The position numbers and the translations under genes were made by a program. DNA of 59,008 nucleotides from Woeseiaceae bacterium. GTDB taxonomy: Bacteria; Pseudomonadota; Gammaproteobacteria; Steroidobacterales; Woeseiaceae. Below are positions 41,504 through 49,461 of this stretch, piece by piece. Below the pieces are notes generated by a model. That model ran no database searches. It was not told where the DNA came from and was given only the letters and a program-made list of their open reading frames with translations. Every line of letters begins with the position of its first letter. Positions within the stretch are counted from its first letter, which is position 1. The stretch covers positions 1-59,008 of the forward strand of contig JAJFKV010000034.1 of assembly GCA_021773055.1 (NCBI GenBank), written 5' to 3'.

Positions 41504-42711
41504 GGTTGCGCGTACAGTAGTGGGGCCAACGCCTTTTCGAAGGCGTTGGCCTTTTTAATTTCCAAGCGGTTCAAGTTCAACCATGCTGCAAGCTCACGCA
41601 ATTCCTTCGCCAGCGAATCGGCTGTGATCGACTGCTCTGCGTTCGCTTCCAGGTGAGCACTCTGAACTCTCAAAACCGACTCCTTGCGATCCGCCTTCAG
41701 ATCCACACGCGCCGTTATCGAGTCACCCTGCCTGAACGGCAATACATAGTAGCCCCACCGACGTTGGGCCGCTGGCACGTAAATCTCGATTCGATAATCA
41801 AAGTCGAAGAGTCGTTTTGCCCTGGGCCGAAACCAGACAAGCGGATCGAAGGGCGAAAGTAATGATGCACCGGATATTTTGTGCGGTGATCTGCAGCTCG
41901 ACTCAAGATACGCCGGGCTGGACCAGCCTTCCACGCTGACTTCAAGCAACGCACCCTCCTCAACCAGTTCATCAATCCGCGGTGCAACATCACGGACAGT
42001 CATGCGGTAATAGTCGGCGAGGTCATGCGCGGTGGCGACACCCAAAGATGCTGACGCTTTTCGCAAAAGCTCGCGTTCTGCATCTTCCCGTTGCACCGTG
42101 CTCGAATGGTGGCAGGCATCGATAATGCGCTCAGGCAAGTCGTACTCACGTTGAAAATTTTTCAGCCGCCGCCGCACCGCGAGCTTCCCCGTCCCAAAAT
42201 GATGCTCCAGCGCCCAGCGGGGAACCGACCGATGCCAATCACCCGGTTTACGTTTTGGCCCCACGATCGGCGGTAGCTGGCTTGCCGTTGTCGCACCATC
42301 CTCTTTTACGACCTGCAGCACGCTCTCGAGGTAAGCCTGCCGGTTTGGCATCTTGTTGAGGGGGCTGCTCTTCCAGGGTCGAAAATCCCGTCTGCGGTGT
42401 GCGAGCAGCACCCAGTCACTACTGGCAACAACAGACGCTTCATGCGCCCACTGCTCGATATGCTCCCCCGAGTCATAGAGGTAGCGCTCAAATCGACTCC
42501 GGTCATATGGCCCCAACCGTGACCAGATCATCAGGAAATGCGCCGGCATGAGCACGTTAACGTAGTCGAGTTGCAGCACAGCGATGGCAGCCATCACGCG
42601 TCGAAAATGACGCACATCGGGCGCGGATCTCGGCCTTTCGCGGTCAAATCCCTGGGCGGCCAGGGAGATTCGGCGTGCCTCACCCCTGCTGACACTGACG
42701 CGTCGGCTCAT
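41500..42711 (-). CDS. YcaQ-like winged-helix DNA glycosylase (HTH_42 family)
   Basis: The 403-residue protein matches the HTH_42 (AlkZ/YcaQ) family: an N-terminal VSRGEARRISLAAQGFDRER, a VLQLDYVNVLMPAHFL segment with the QxD motif (Q47, D49) that marks the YcaQ branch, and a C-terminal RWGYYVLPFRQGDSITARVD. YcaQ of E. coli is a monofunctional glycosylase that unhooks interstrand DNA crosslinks and removes alkylated bases. The same repair function is expected here. Length matches the family. The last part of its coding sequence contains the terminator of the convergent gene. It is followed on the same strand by nothing related. Confidence 0.9.
   Translation of the reverse strand: MSRRVSVSRGEARRISLAAQGFDRERPRSAPDVRHFRRVMAAIAVLQLDYVNVLMPAHFLMIWSRLGPYDRSRFERYLYDSGEHIEQWAHEASVVASSDWVLLAHRRRDFRPWKSSPLNKMPNRQAYLESVLQVVKEDGATTASQLPPIVGPKRKPGDWHRSVPRWALEHHFGTGKLAVRRRLKNFQREYDLPERIIDACHHSSTVQREDAERELLRKASASLGVATAHDLADYYRMTVRDVAPRIDELVEEGALLEVSVEGWSSPAYLESSCRSPHKISGASLLSPFDPLVWFRPRAKRLFDFDYRIEIYVPAAQRRWGYYVLPFRQGDSITARVDLKADRKESVLRVQSAHLEANAEQSITADSLAKELRELAAWLNLNRLEIKKANAFEKALAPLLYAQP
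41524..41556 (+). terminator. Rho-independent terminator inside the convergent gene
   Basis: A perfect 12-bp stem GGCCAACGCCTT (41524-41535) and AAGGCGTTGGCC (41540-41551) around TTCG is followed by TTTTT on the plus strand, ending the transcript of the gene at 41009. The hairpin lies wholly inside the 3' coding end of the convergent YcaQ-like gene, where it encodes KANAFEKALA. Confidence 0.9.
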
Positions 42712-42730
42712 ACGCGACTAGTCATCATAT

Positions 42731-43123
42731 TCAGTGGTCAACAATGGCATCTGCCTCTATTTCGATGAGCATCCCTTCACCGATCAAACGCGATACCTCA
42801 ACCATGGATGTTGCCGGCATTATGTCTGCGAAAGCCTCTTGGTGCGCTTTCGCAAATTCCTCCCAAAGCGAGATATCGGTAACAAACATTCGCGTCCGGA
42901 CGACATGCTCGAGAGCACCGCCGGCCTCTTCCAGTGCCGCCGCGATAATTTCGATACAACGTTTGGCCTGCATATACGGATCATTCGCCCCGACCAATTG
43001 GCCATTAGTGTCGACTGGTGCCGACCCTGACACCGCAATATGGGGGCCAACACGGACAGCGCGGCAATAAGCAACCAATGGCTCCCACGGTGCACCAGTC
43101 CTAACTAGTTTTTTCTCAGCCAT
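42731..43123 (-). CDS. Rid-family (RidA/YjgF) protein
   Basis: The 130-residue protein shows the Rid pattern: VGPHIAVSGSAPVDTNGQLV, ALEEAGGALEHVVRTRMFVT (with the conserved Arg of the active site) and the C-terminal GEGMLIEIEADAIV (conserved Glu). Rid proteins hydrolyse reactive enamine/imine products of PLP enzymes to ketones and ammonia. The PLP decarboxylase gene 44366 is close by but divergent, which fits but does not prove a link. It overlaps the end of the AGMO-like hydroxylase gene by 19 bases in the same direction. Confidence 0.9.
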   Translation of the reverse strand: MAEKKLVRTGAPWEPLVAYCRAVRVGPHIAVSGSAPVDTNGQLVGANDPYMQAKRCIEIIAAALEEAGGALEHVVRTRMFVTDISLWEEFAKAHQEAFADIMPATSMVEVSRLIGEGMLIEIEADAIVDH

Positions 43124-44334
43124 AATCCGGATACCAATATGTAAATTGCAAAAATGAGTCCCGCGGTAGGAGTAATTATTATGAGGGATGCATGCATCGC
43201 GTATAGCCCGAGCGGAAGGACGACCAGCAATCTCAGAAGCTCAAAGCGGGCCCCGTGACGCTGACCTTCATTCAGTAATCCCAGCGTGTACAGATTTGTC
43301 CAAAGTAGCAGACACGGAACAAGTACCGCCTGAGCTCCTTTGGTGGCGTATTGTTCGGCGACGATCATCGCTGTCAATATCACCACGAAGAACTGCAGCA
43401 GCACGTAGCGACGCCTGCTGACGGACAATTGCGGATCATATTTCTGAAACTGACTTAGATCGGTCGGGTGCTTCGGAAACGCCGCTTCAACATCGGCAGG
43501 ACGCCATCCGGTGCGACGAAACCAGATACCGATTTTGTCCTGCCAGCGGCGTGCTTGTCTCGCGTCGAACAGCAGATAGTTGTAGACCTGAAAATTGGCC
43601 CAAAACGGATTCCAGCTCTGCAGTGGTTTACGTACCCCGAACACGACGGGATCAGCATCGTTTTCTGCAGCGAAAGTGCCAAAGAAACGATCCCACAGGA
43701 TGAAAATGCCGCCATAGTTCTTGTCAATATAGCGTTCGTTCTGGGCATGGTGGACGCGGTGATTTGACGGCGTTACGAGTATTCGGTCAACAACACCCAG
43801 ACGATTCACGTGCTGAGTGTGCACCCAGAACTGGTACAGCAAATTGGCCGCGCCAACCGTGACGAGTATTTCAACCGGAAATCCGATCACATATAACGGC
43901 ACGTAGAAAATCCAGCTGAACAGGAAACTGCTGCTCGTTTGTCGTAACGCTGTGGAAAGATTGTAATCTTCGCTCTGATGATGCACCGCATGTGCTGCCC
44001 AGAGTATGGATATTTCATGCCCGAAGCGGTGATTCCAGTAGTAGCAAAAATCCCATCCGATGGCCGCCGCAATCCAGAGGAGAATGCCCTGGAGTGAGGC
44101 ATCAAACCAACTGACTTGCATATCGATTATCGCGAAATTACTGAGCACGAAGCCGAGAATTATCCATTGAATTATGTTGGTGAAGTACTTTGTCGATGTA
44201 CTCAGGATGCCCGCGCTAATACTGTTGATAGCATCGTTGCTGCGGTAGTATCCGGTTTGTTTCAGCCTGTCGACGCTAATCTCCACAATTAGAGCAAGCA
44301 GAAAAAACGGAACGGCTAGTGCTATTAAATCCAT
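43105..44334 (-). CDS. Sterol desaturase / alkylglycerol monooxygenase-like membrane hydroxylase
   Basis: The 409-residue protein has several membrane segments and the eight-His di-iron motifs: NHRFGHE (HxxxH), HAVHHQSEDYN (HxxHH) and NHRVHHAQNERYIDKNYGG. The latter, plus GGIFILWDRFFGTF, is typical of the alkylglycerol monooxygenase/sterol desaturase group. It should hydroxylate a lipid acyl or alkyl chain with O2. The C-terminal third holds further membrane segments, as in AGMO-like proteins. The Rid gene starts within its last 19 bases, so the two are cotranslated. Confidence 0.9.
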   Translation of the reverse strand: MDLIALAVPFFLLALIVEISVDRLKQTGYYRSNDAINSISAGILSTSTKYFTNIIQWIILGFVLSNFAIIDMQVSWFDASLQGILLWIAAAIGWDFCYYWNHRFGHEISILWAAHAVHHQSEDYNLSTALRQTSSSFLFSWIFYVPLYVIGFPVEILVTVGAANLLYQFWVHTQHVNRLGVVDRILVTPSNHRVHHAQNERYIDKNYGGIFILWDRFFGTFAAENDADPVVFGVRKPLQSWNPFWANFQVYNYLLFDARQARRWQDKIGIWFRRTGWRPADVEAAFPKHPTDLSQFQKYDPQLSVSRRRYVLLQFFVVILTAMIVAEQYATKGAQAVLVPCLLLWTNLYTLGLLNEGQRHGARFELLRLLVVLPLGLYAMHASLIIITPTAGLIFAIYILVSGLWLRKN

Positions 44335-44365
44335 GTGTGCATCTTAACCTGAACTCGGACCCTTA

Positions 44366-45703
44366 ATGATCGATAAGCGCGAACTTGAGTTATTGCAGGG
44401 AGCACTTGCAAAGCTCGCCATTGGATTCTCGAATCTGCCGGACTTTGAGGAGGACTTCGACGAAGACGCGCTTGCCAGTGTTCTCGGCGAGGCCGCCGAG
44501 CGCATGCAGGACAACTACCCCTATTTTCACCCCCAGTACGCCGGACAAATGTTAAAGCCACCACACCCGGTCGCCCGCATTGCCTACGCGATGTCCTTAT
44601 GGATTAACCCCAATAATCACGCGCTTGATGGAGGACGGGCGAGTTCAGCGATGGAAAAGGAATGCATAGTAGAACTCGGCACTATGTTTGGCTGGACCGA
44701 CCCGCTTGGCCACCTTTCCGGTGGTGGCACCATGGCCAACCTAGAGGCGCTCTGGGTTGCCGGTCGCATGCATCCCGGCAAACGCATTATTGCGGCGACA
44801 CAAGCTCACTACACACACAGCCGTCTTAGCGAAGTGTTGGGTCTCCCCTTTTCCGCTGTAGGCGTTAGTAATGATGGGCGGATGGATGCCGCTGCAGTAG
44901 AAACATTGCTGCAACTCGGTGATGTCGGCACCGTTGTTGTCACCATGGGCAATACGGGACTTGGCGCCGTCGATCCATTGCTGGAAATTTTACGGCTTCG
45001 CGACAAGTACAAATTTCGTATCCACGCCGATGCGGCATACGGCGGATACTTCGGGCTGAGCAATGCTCTGAGCGATGCTACAAGCCAGGCATACGCTGCC
45101 TTAAACCATGTAGATTCAATCGTAATAGATCCGCATAAACACGGCCTGCAGCCCTATGGTTGTGGCTGTATTTTATTCAAAGACCCGTCTGTGGGACGAC
45201 TCTACAAACACGGCTCGCCGTACACCTATTTCAGCTCCGCTGAATTGCACCTCGGCGAAATCAGCCTCGAGTGCTCCCGCCCCGGCGCCTCCGCGGTTGC
45301 GCTGTGGGCCACACAGCGATTGCTGCCACTGGTCAAAGGTGGGGAGTTTGCCAGTGATCTGGATGAATGTCTGAGCGCCGCGAGAGCGCTTCACCACAGG
45401 CTTGGCGCGAGTGATTTCTTTACTCCGCTGATGCAGCCGGAGCTCGATATCGTTGTTTACGCGGCCAATGCTCCCACCACAACCGCAGCCAGTAAGCTTG
45501 CACGCGATATATTCGATCGCGCGGCTAGCAGGGACTTACACCTTGCACTAATCGAATTGCCCGTATCACTGGCAAAACAATGGCTGCCCGACATCAGCGT
45601 CGACTCTGAGACAGTCACCTGTTTGCGGTCGGTGTTGATGAAGCCGGCCCACAAGGAGTGGGTGGAGAGAATTGTTCAGCTACTCGAGGAATGCGCAGCC
45701 TGA
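44366..45703 (+). CDS. Group II PLP-dependent amino acid decarboxylase
   Basis: The 445-residue enzyme has the group II pattern: YFHPQYAGQMLKPPHPVARI, AMEKECIVELGTMFGW, HLSGGGTMANLEALWVA, RIHADAAYGGYFG, the PLP Lys in IDPHKHGLQPYGCGC, and STAEL-like FSSAELHLG. It resembles aromatic-L-amino-acid, glutamate or aspartate decarboxylases; the substrate is uncertain. Decarboxylation of an amino acid yields an amine. Divergent from the AGMO-like gene with 31 bases between starts. It is the only PLP enzyme close to the Rid protein. Confidence 0.9.
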   Translation: MIDKRELELLQGALAKLAIGFSNLPDFEEDFDEDALASVLGEAAERMQDNYPYFHPQYAGQMLKPPHPVARIAYAMSLWINPNNHALDGGRASSAMEKECIVELGTMFGWTDPLGHLSGGGTMANLEALWVAGRMHPGKRIIAATQAHYTHSRLSEVLGLPFSAVGVSNDGRMDAAAVETLLQLGDVGTVVVTMGNTGLGAVDPLLEILRLRDKYKFRIHADAAYGGYFGLSNALSDATSQAYAALNHVDSIVIDPHKHGLQPYGCGCILFKDPSVGRLYKHGSPYTYFSSAELHLGEISLECSRPGASAVALWATQRLLPLVKGGEFASDLDECLSAARALHHRLGASDFFTPLMQPELDIVVYAANAPTTTAASKLARDIFDRAASRDLHLALIELPVSLAKQWLPDISVDSETVTCLRSVLMKPAHKEWVERIVQLLEECAA

Positions 45704-45715
45704 ACTATATAGGCG

Positions 45716-46132
45716 TTAGCTACTTTGCACCTGCAGTAACATTCGCACACACAAAACGCCGATATAAAAACAGGCAAAGCCACCGAGCAAGGTTCCTACG
45801 AAGTAGGAAAAAGAGTAGAAGATCTCATTCTTCTGCAGCATCGTATTCATCTCGAGCACCATCGAAGACAAAGTCGTAAAGCTGCCACAGAAACCCACCG
45901 CAAAGAGCAGCCGATACTGATCGGGAATGATACCGGCATCGTTAAACCACGCAGTACCCGCTATCAGTTGTGCAACGACTCCCATCACAAGGCAGCCCAG
46001 CAAGTTCGCTGTCAGCGTCCCCCAGGGGAATTCAACATCGCGCTGCAAAAAGACATTCAGTCCGAAGCGGGCCATTGCACCGAGCGCGCCGCCAACGGCC
46101 ACAAAAACATAGGAATAAACGGCAATACGCAT
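45716..46132 (-). CDS. crcB: Fluoride exporter CrcB/Fluc
   Basis: The 138-residue protein has four membrane segments with the Fluc motifs GGALGAMARFGLNVFLQ, FPWGTLTANLLGC (conserved Asn) and GFCGSFTTLSSMVLEM (the Phe/Thr-rich fluoride pathway). It works as a dual-topology dimer that lets F- leave the cell. Its ATG shares one base with the stop of the nitronate monooxygenase gene (TGATG). I see no crcB (fluoride) riboswitch upstream, since the upstream gene abuts directly. Confidence 0.95.
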   Translation of the reverse strand: MRIAVYSYVFVAVGGALGAMARFGLNVFLQRDVEFPWGTLTANLLGCLVMGVVAQLIAGTAWFNDAGIIPDQYRLLFAVGFCGSFTTLSSMVLEMNTMLQKNEIFYSFSYFVGTLLGGFACFYIGVLCVRMLLQVQSS

Positions 46133-47097
46133 CAGGGCGCGTTCAGCCCCGCCAGGCCGTCCTTGTATTCCTGCTCGATTTTCAAGGCTATTTCACGTGC
46201 GGAAAGAATCTCGTCAATGTCGCCAACGCCCTGCCCCGCACCCCATATATCCTTCCAGGCTTTCGCATCTGTTTTGCTGGCTTTATCAAAGTCCATGTCC
46301 GATTTTGTACCTTCCGGCAAATTGTCGGGATCCATACCTGCTCTCGCGATGCTGCCTTTGAGGTAGCTCCCATGAATGCCGGTGAACAGTGATGAATAAA
46401 CGATATCCGATGCGCCACTTTCAACAATCATTTCCTTGTATTCCGGTGCAGCATTCGCTTCATCGCTGGCAATGAATCGAGTCCCACTGTAGGCAAGATC
46501 TGCACCCATCGCCCGCGCGGCCAAAACATCCATGCCGCTTGTTATACAACCCGACAAAATGACGGCGCCGTCGAACTCTTTGCGGATCTCCTTCACCAGG
46601 GCGAATGGACTTAGTGGCCCTGCATGTCCGCCAGCGCCGGCACAAACGGCGATGATGCCATCCACGCCCTGGCTAATCGCTTTACGCGCGTGCCGCAAGC
46701 TGATCACGTCGTGGAACACGAGACCTCCATAGGAATGCACCGCTTTGACAACATCTCCCGGTGGCCGAAGACTCGTGATGATTATGGGTACCTGGTGCTC
46801 GACACAGGTTTCCATGTCTTCGCGCAGCCGGACATTGCTTGCGTGCACGATCTGATTGACAGCGAACGGTGCAACAGGTTGGTCTGAATGCTCTTCGGCG
46901 TACGCCGCCAGCTCTTCCTTGATTTGCTTGATCCAGTCGCCCAATACTGCTTGTGGTCGTGCATTTAGTGCTGGAAACGAGCCCACAATGCCGGCCTGAC
47001 ATTGTGCAATCACGAGCTCCGGGCCCGAAACGATAAACATCGGTGCGCCGATCAGAGGAACTCTTAGTTTGCCTTCAAGAGACTGTGGTAAAGCCAT
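46132..47097 (-). CDS. Nitronate monooxygenase (2-nitropropane dioxygenase family)
   Basis: The 321-residue FMN-dependent enzyme starts ALPQSLEGKLRVPLIGAPMF (phosphate/FMN-binding motif) and has GIVGSFPALNARP, VPIIITSLRPPGDVVKAVHS, AVCAGAGGHAGPLSPFALVK (with the conserved H/GGH region) and GADLAYSGTRFIASDEANA. These oxidise alkyl nitronates to carbonyl and nitrite. Close homologues vary in substrate, and some are fatty-acid enoyl reductases, so the exact role is uncertain. It sits between the thioesterase gene (12 bases upstream) and crcB. Confidence 0.9.
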   Translation of the reverse strand: MALPQSLEGKLRVPLIGAPMFIVSGPELVIAQCQAGIVGSFPALNARPQAVLGDWIKQIKEELAAYAEEHSDQPVAPFAVNQIVHASNVRLREDMETCVEHQVPIIITSLRPPGDVVKAVHSYGGLVFHDVISLRHARKAISQGVDGIIAVCAGAGGHAGPLSPFALVKEIRKEFDGAVILSGCITSGMDVLAARAMGADLAYSGTRFIASDEANAAPEYKEMIVESGASDIVYSSLFTGIHGSYLKGSIARAGMDPDNLPEGTKSDMDFDKASKTDAKAWKDIWGAGQGVGDIDEILSAREIALKIEQEYKDGLAGLNAP

Positions 47098-47109
47098 TAA
47101 GCAGTATCC

Positions 47110-47511
47110 TTAGCGGGAGTCCATGAAGCTTGCTTCGCAGTCGGCGACGACTACTCCATCCGATATTCGTCTTGCCTCAGCCCTTAAGACAATCAGTCGG
47201 CCTTTTTCTTTTTCGATCCAGCCATTAAGCACGACCGTTTCGCCAACAAATAATGGTTTTCGGTAACGTATCTCGCACTTGGCCGTGTGCGCCTTTCGGC
47301 CTTGCCAATAAAGGACATTGGCCGTCACATCGTCCAGCGCCGAATAGATGATGCCGCCGTGTATCGTGTCGTTCCAGCCAACGTGATTTTCCGTCCCGGT
47401 AAACTCGCCGGTGCAGGTATCCCCATCGACTGTAAACTTGATTTTCAAGCCGATAGGATTTTCTTTGCCGCAGGCAAAACACATGTCCGCTGCTTCAATT
47501 GGCTCCGACAT
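47110..47511 (-). CDS. PaaI-type hotdog thioesterase
   Basis: The 133-residue protein is a single hotdog domain with a short N-terminal extension CFACGKENPIGLKIKF that is typical of the 4HBT/PaaI branch. The HGGIIYSALDDVTANVLYWQ segment holds the conserved His-Gly-Gly and the acidic catalytic residue. It likely cleaves a medium- or aryl-chain acyl-CoA. It lies in the same direction as the nitronate monooxygenase gene, with 12 bases between them, and 14 bases after the ccm operon end. Confidence 0.88.
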   Translation of the reverse strand: MSEPIEAADMCFACGKENPIGLKIKFTVDGDTCTGEFTGTENHVGWNDTIHGGIIYSALDDVTANVLYWQGRKAHTAKCEIRYRKPLFVGETVVLNGWIEKEKGRLIVLRAEARRISDGVVVADCEASFMDSR

Positions 47512-47525
47512 TTGGGGCTCCGCTG

Positions 47526-48521
47526 CTACGGTACGGGCTGGTCTATGACGAGATCGACTTTTGCTCGATTATTGGCGTTGATGAGCACCGATCCAGACCA
47601 GTCGCCGGATTGCGCCATCGGCTGTCCCGAGACTGAAACTCTAGCGACGATTTCGAGCTCAGAAAATCCGGATAATGGCCTTGCCGCTACCATTGAATCG
47701 CTGTCGCCTAGCTCGACAATCGCCGGGAGCTCGGAGAGACGTAGTGGGGATACCGCAATGGGTGGAGACGGCGCTGCCGGGTCTCGCGCAATAACAAACA
47801 CCGTCGCATCCGCAGGCAGGCTCGCAATTGCCGCCTCTGCTACCGACAGGTTGATAGAAATCAGAGCGCCCGGTTGGTCTTGTGGAACCCCTGGCACCGG
47901 TGCAGGAAGACCACGCCACTCGTTAACCTTGCGTTGCAACAATTCCAGAATCTCTGGTGGTGCATCCAGGCCGATCAGCGCTTCCCAACGATCTGCGGCC
48001 AGTGCTTCATCGCCACGTCGCGCCGCGGCACCGCCACCATAAAAGAGCGCGTTAGGATTAGCAGGATCCAATGTCAGCGCATGCTCAAACAGACTTGAGG
48101 CGCGATCGGACACTTCGCCTCCTTCACGCTCCAGCAAAGCGATTCCAAGACCTACTATCGATTCGGCATTTTCGCCTTGCTCAAGCTCGATCGCCTTCTC
48201 GAACGCGGCAACAGCTTCGTCATAGCGCTGCATGGATTGATAGGAACGGCCTAACATCAGCCATCCATCGATGTCGTGCGGATTTTCCTCAAGCCGTTTC
48301 CGCAGCGAAACAACCATATCGTCAGTATCGGGTGCAGCACTGGCACCGGACGGTGCGTTCGGGTTTCCGATGACTTGATACAAGCCCGCCGACAGACCGA
48401 CCGTCAAAACAATCACAGCGGCTAATAACGGAGTTAGCCGACCTGAGCTTCGATACAGCGGCCAAATAACGAACCCCAGTGCCGCCAGGCAAAGCAGGGT
48501 CAATACGATCCATAACGTCAT
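47526..48521 (-). CDS. ccmI: Cytochrome c maturation protein CcmI
   Basis: The 331-residue protein has two N-terminal membrane segments (VLTLLCLAALGFVIWPLY and LLAAVIVLTVGLSAGLYQVI) and a periplasmic TPR domain: ENPHDIDGWLMLGRSYQSMQ, YDEAVAAFEKAIELEQ, ASSLFEHALTLDPANPNALF. CcmI holds apocytochrome c for the haem lyase CcmFH. It overlaps ccmH by four bases (ATGA). The C-terminal ~130 residues form a beta-rich domain, as in long CcmI proteins. It is the last gene of the ccm operon. Confidence 0.93.
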   Translation of the reverse strand: MTLWIVLTLLCLAALGFVIWPLYRSSGRLTPLLAAVIVLTVGLSAGLYQVIGNPNAPSGASAAPDTDDMVVSLRKRLEENPHDIDGWLMLGRSYQSMQRYDEAVAAFEKAIELEQGENAESIVGLGIALLEREGGEVSDRASSLFEHALTLDPANPNALFYGGGAAARRGDEALAADRWEALIGLDAPPEILELLQRKVNEWRGLPAPVPGVPQDQPGALISINLSVAEAAIASLPADATVFVIARDPAAPSPPIAVSPLRLSELPAIVELGDSDSMVAARPLSGFSELEIVARVSVSGQPMAQSGDWSGSVLINANNRAKVDLVIDQPVP

Positions 48522-48940
48522 TGGGCTTGCCCGTCGTCATCAACCGGTAGCGACATACGGTGACGCACGACTCGAACCAAAGCGAATCCCGCGAACAAGA
48601 TGAACGCGAATGGGGCGATCCACAGCAACAGGGTTTTGCCCTCCATACGAGGTCGATAAAGAACAAAATCACCGTATCGAGTGACAAGGAAATCGGAAAC
48701 TTCTGCATCCGATTTTCCCTCGCTCATCAGTCGTTTGATTTCGCGCCGCAAATCGGCAGCAATGAAGGCGTTGGAATCCTTGATACTCTGATTCTGACAA
48801 GTCACACAACGTACTTCTGCTATAAGTCGTTCGTATCTCGCTTGCAGCACCGGGTCGTCAAATGCCTTCCCGGTATCGATGGCAAAAACGGAAACCGTTA
48901 GCAATAGAGATACAAGGATAGTTAGTAGTTGCCGTATCAT
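48518..48940 (-). CDS. ccmH: Cytochrome c maturation protein CcmH (thioreductase)
   Basis: The 140-residue protein has a signal anchor (LLTILVSLLLTVSVFAIDT) and the CcmH active site VRCVTCQNQSIKDSNAFIA with C45 and C48. A C-terminal membrane segment (LLLWIAPFAFILFAGFALV) and basic tail follow. It keeps the apocytochrome CXXCH thiols reduced and works with CcmF/CcmI. The first residue of the motif is Val where Leu is usual. It overlaps ccmG and ccmI by four bases on either side. Confidence 0.95.
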   Translation of the reverse strand: MIRQLLTILVSLLLTVSVFAIDTGKAFDDPVLQARYERLIAEVRCVTCQNQSIKDSNAFIAADLRREIKRLMSEGKSDAEVSDFLVTRYGDFVLYRPRMEGKTLLLWIAPFAFILFAGFALVRVVRHRMSLPVDDDGQAQ

Positions 48941-49461
48941 TTATTCAACTCCGCAATTCGCGGTGCGAATTCACGTTCCCATACCGAAGGATTCATGGGC
49001 CCTGGGTATCTAAATACGACATGACCATTCGCATTCACAAGAAAGGTCTCAGGTGCGCCGTATACGCCCCAATCAATTCCGACTCGTCCGTCCTCATCAT
49101 AACCAGACGCAACATACGGGTCGCCCAACTGCGCTAACCACTTGAGTGCATCCGGACGATTGTCTCGCCAGTTGATCGCGTAAATTGGAATGCCGGTCTC
49201 CTCGCTAAGCTTTATCAGGAAGCTGTGTTCCGCCCGACAACCCGCACACCACGTCGCCCAGATATTGACGAGCGATATCTCACCGCTCAAGTTCGCCGTA
49301 CTAATACGTTTTTCAGGATCCTTCAACGTTGGCAGGTCGAATTCCGGCGCTGGCTTGCCGATGTATTGCGACGGCAATTGCGATGGATCACTGCCCAATC
49401 CCAAAATGAGTATTGGAATAAGAATGACCACCGCGACCAGTGGCAACAGGTATTTGTTCAT
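48937..49461 (-). CDS. ccmG: Thiol:disulfide interchange protein CcmG/DsbE
   Basis: The 174-residue protein is an anchored periplasmic thioredoxin. The N-terminal segment LLPLVAVVILIPILILGLG is followed by EFDLPTLKDPEKRI and the redox site NIWATWCAGCRAEH (C72, C75). The cis-proline region is YGAPETFLV, and the GVYGAPE motif typical of CcmG is present. It reduces CcmH or apocytochrome c. It overlaps ccmH by four bases and ccmF by four bases. Confidence 0.95.
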   Translation of the reverse strand: MNKYLLPLVAVVILIPILILGLGSDPSQLPSQYIGKPAPEFDLPTLKDPEKRISTANLSGEISLVNIWATWCAGCRAEHSFLIKLSEETGIPIYAINWRDNRPDALKWLAQLGDPYVASGYDEDGRVGIDWGVYGAPETFLVNANGHVVFRYPGPMNPSVWEREFAPRIAELNK

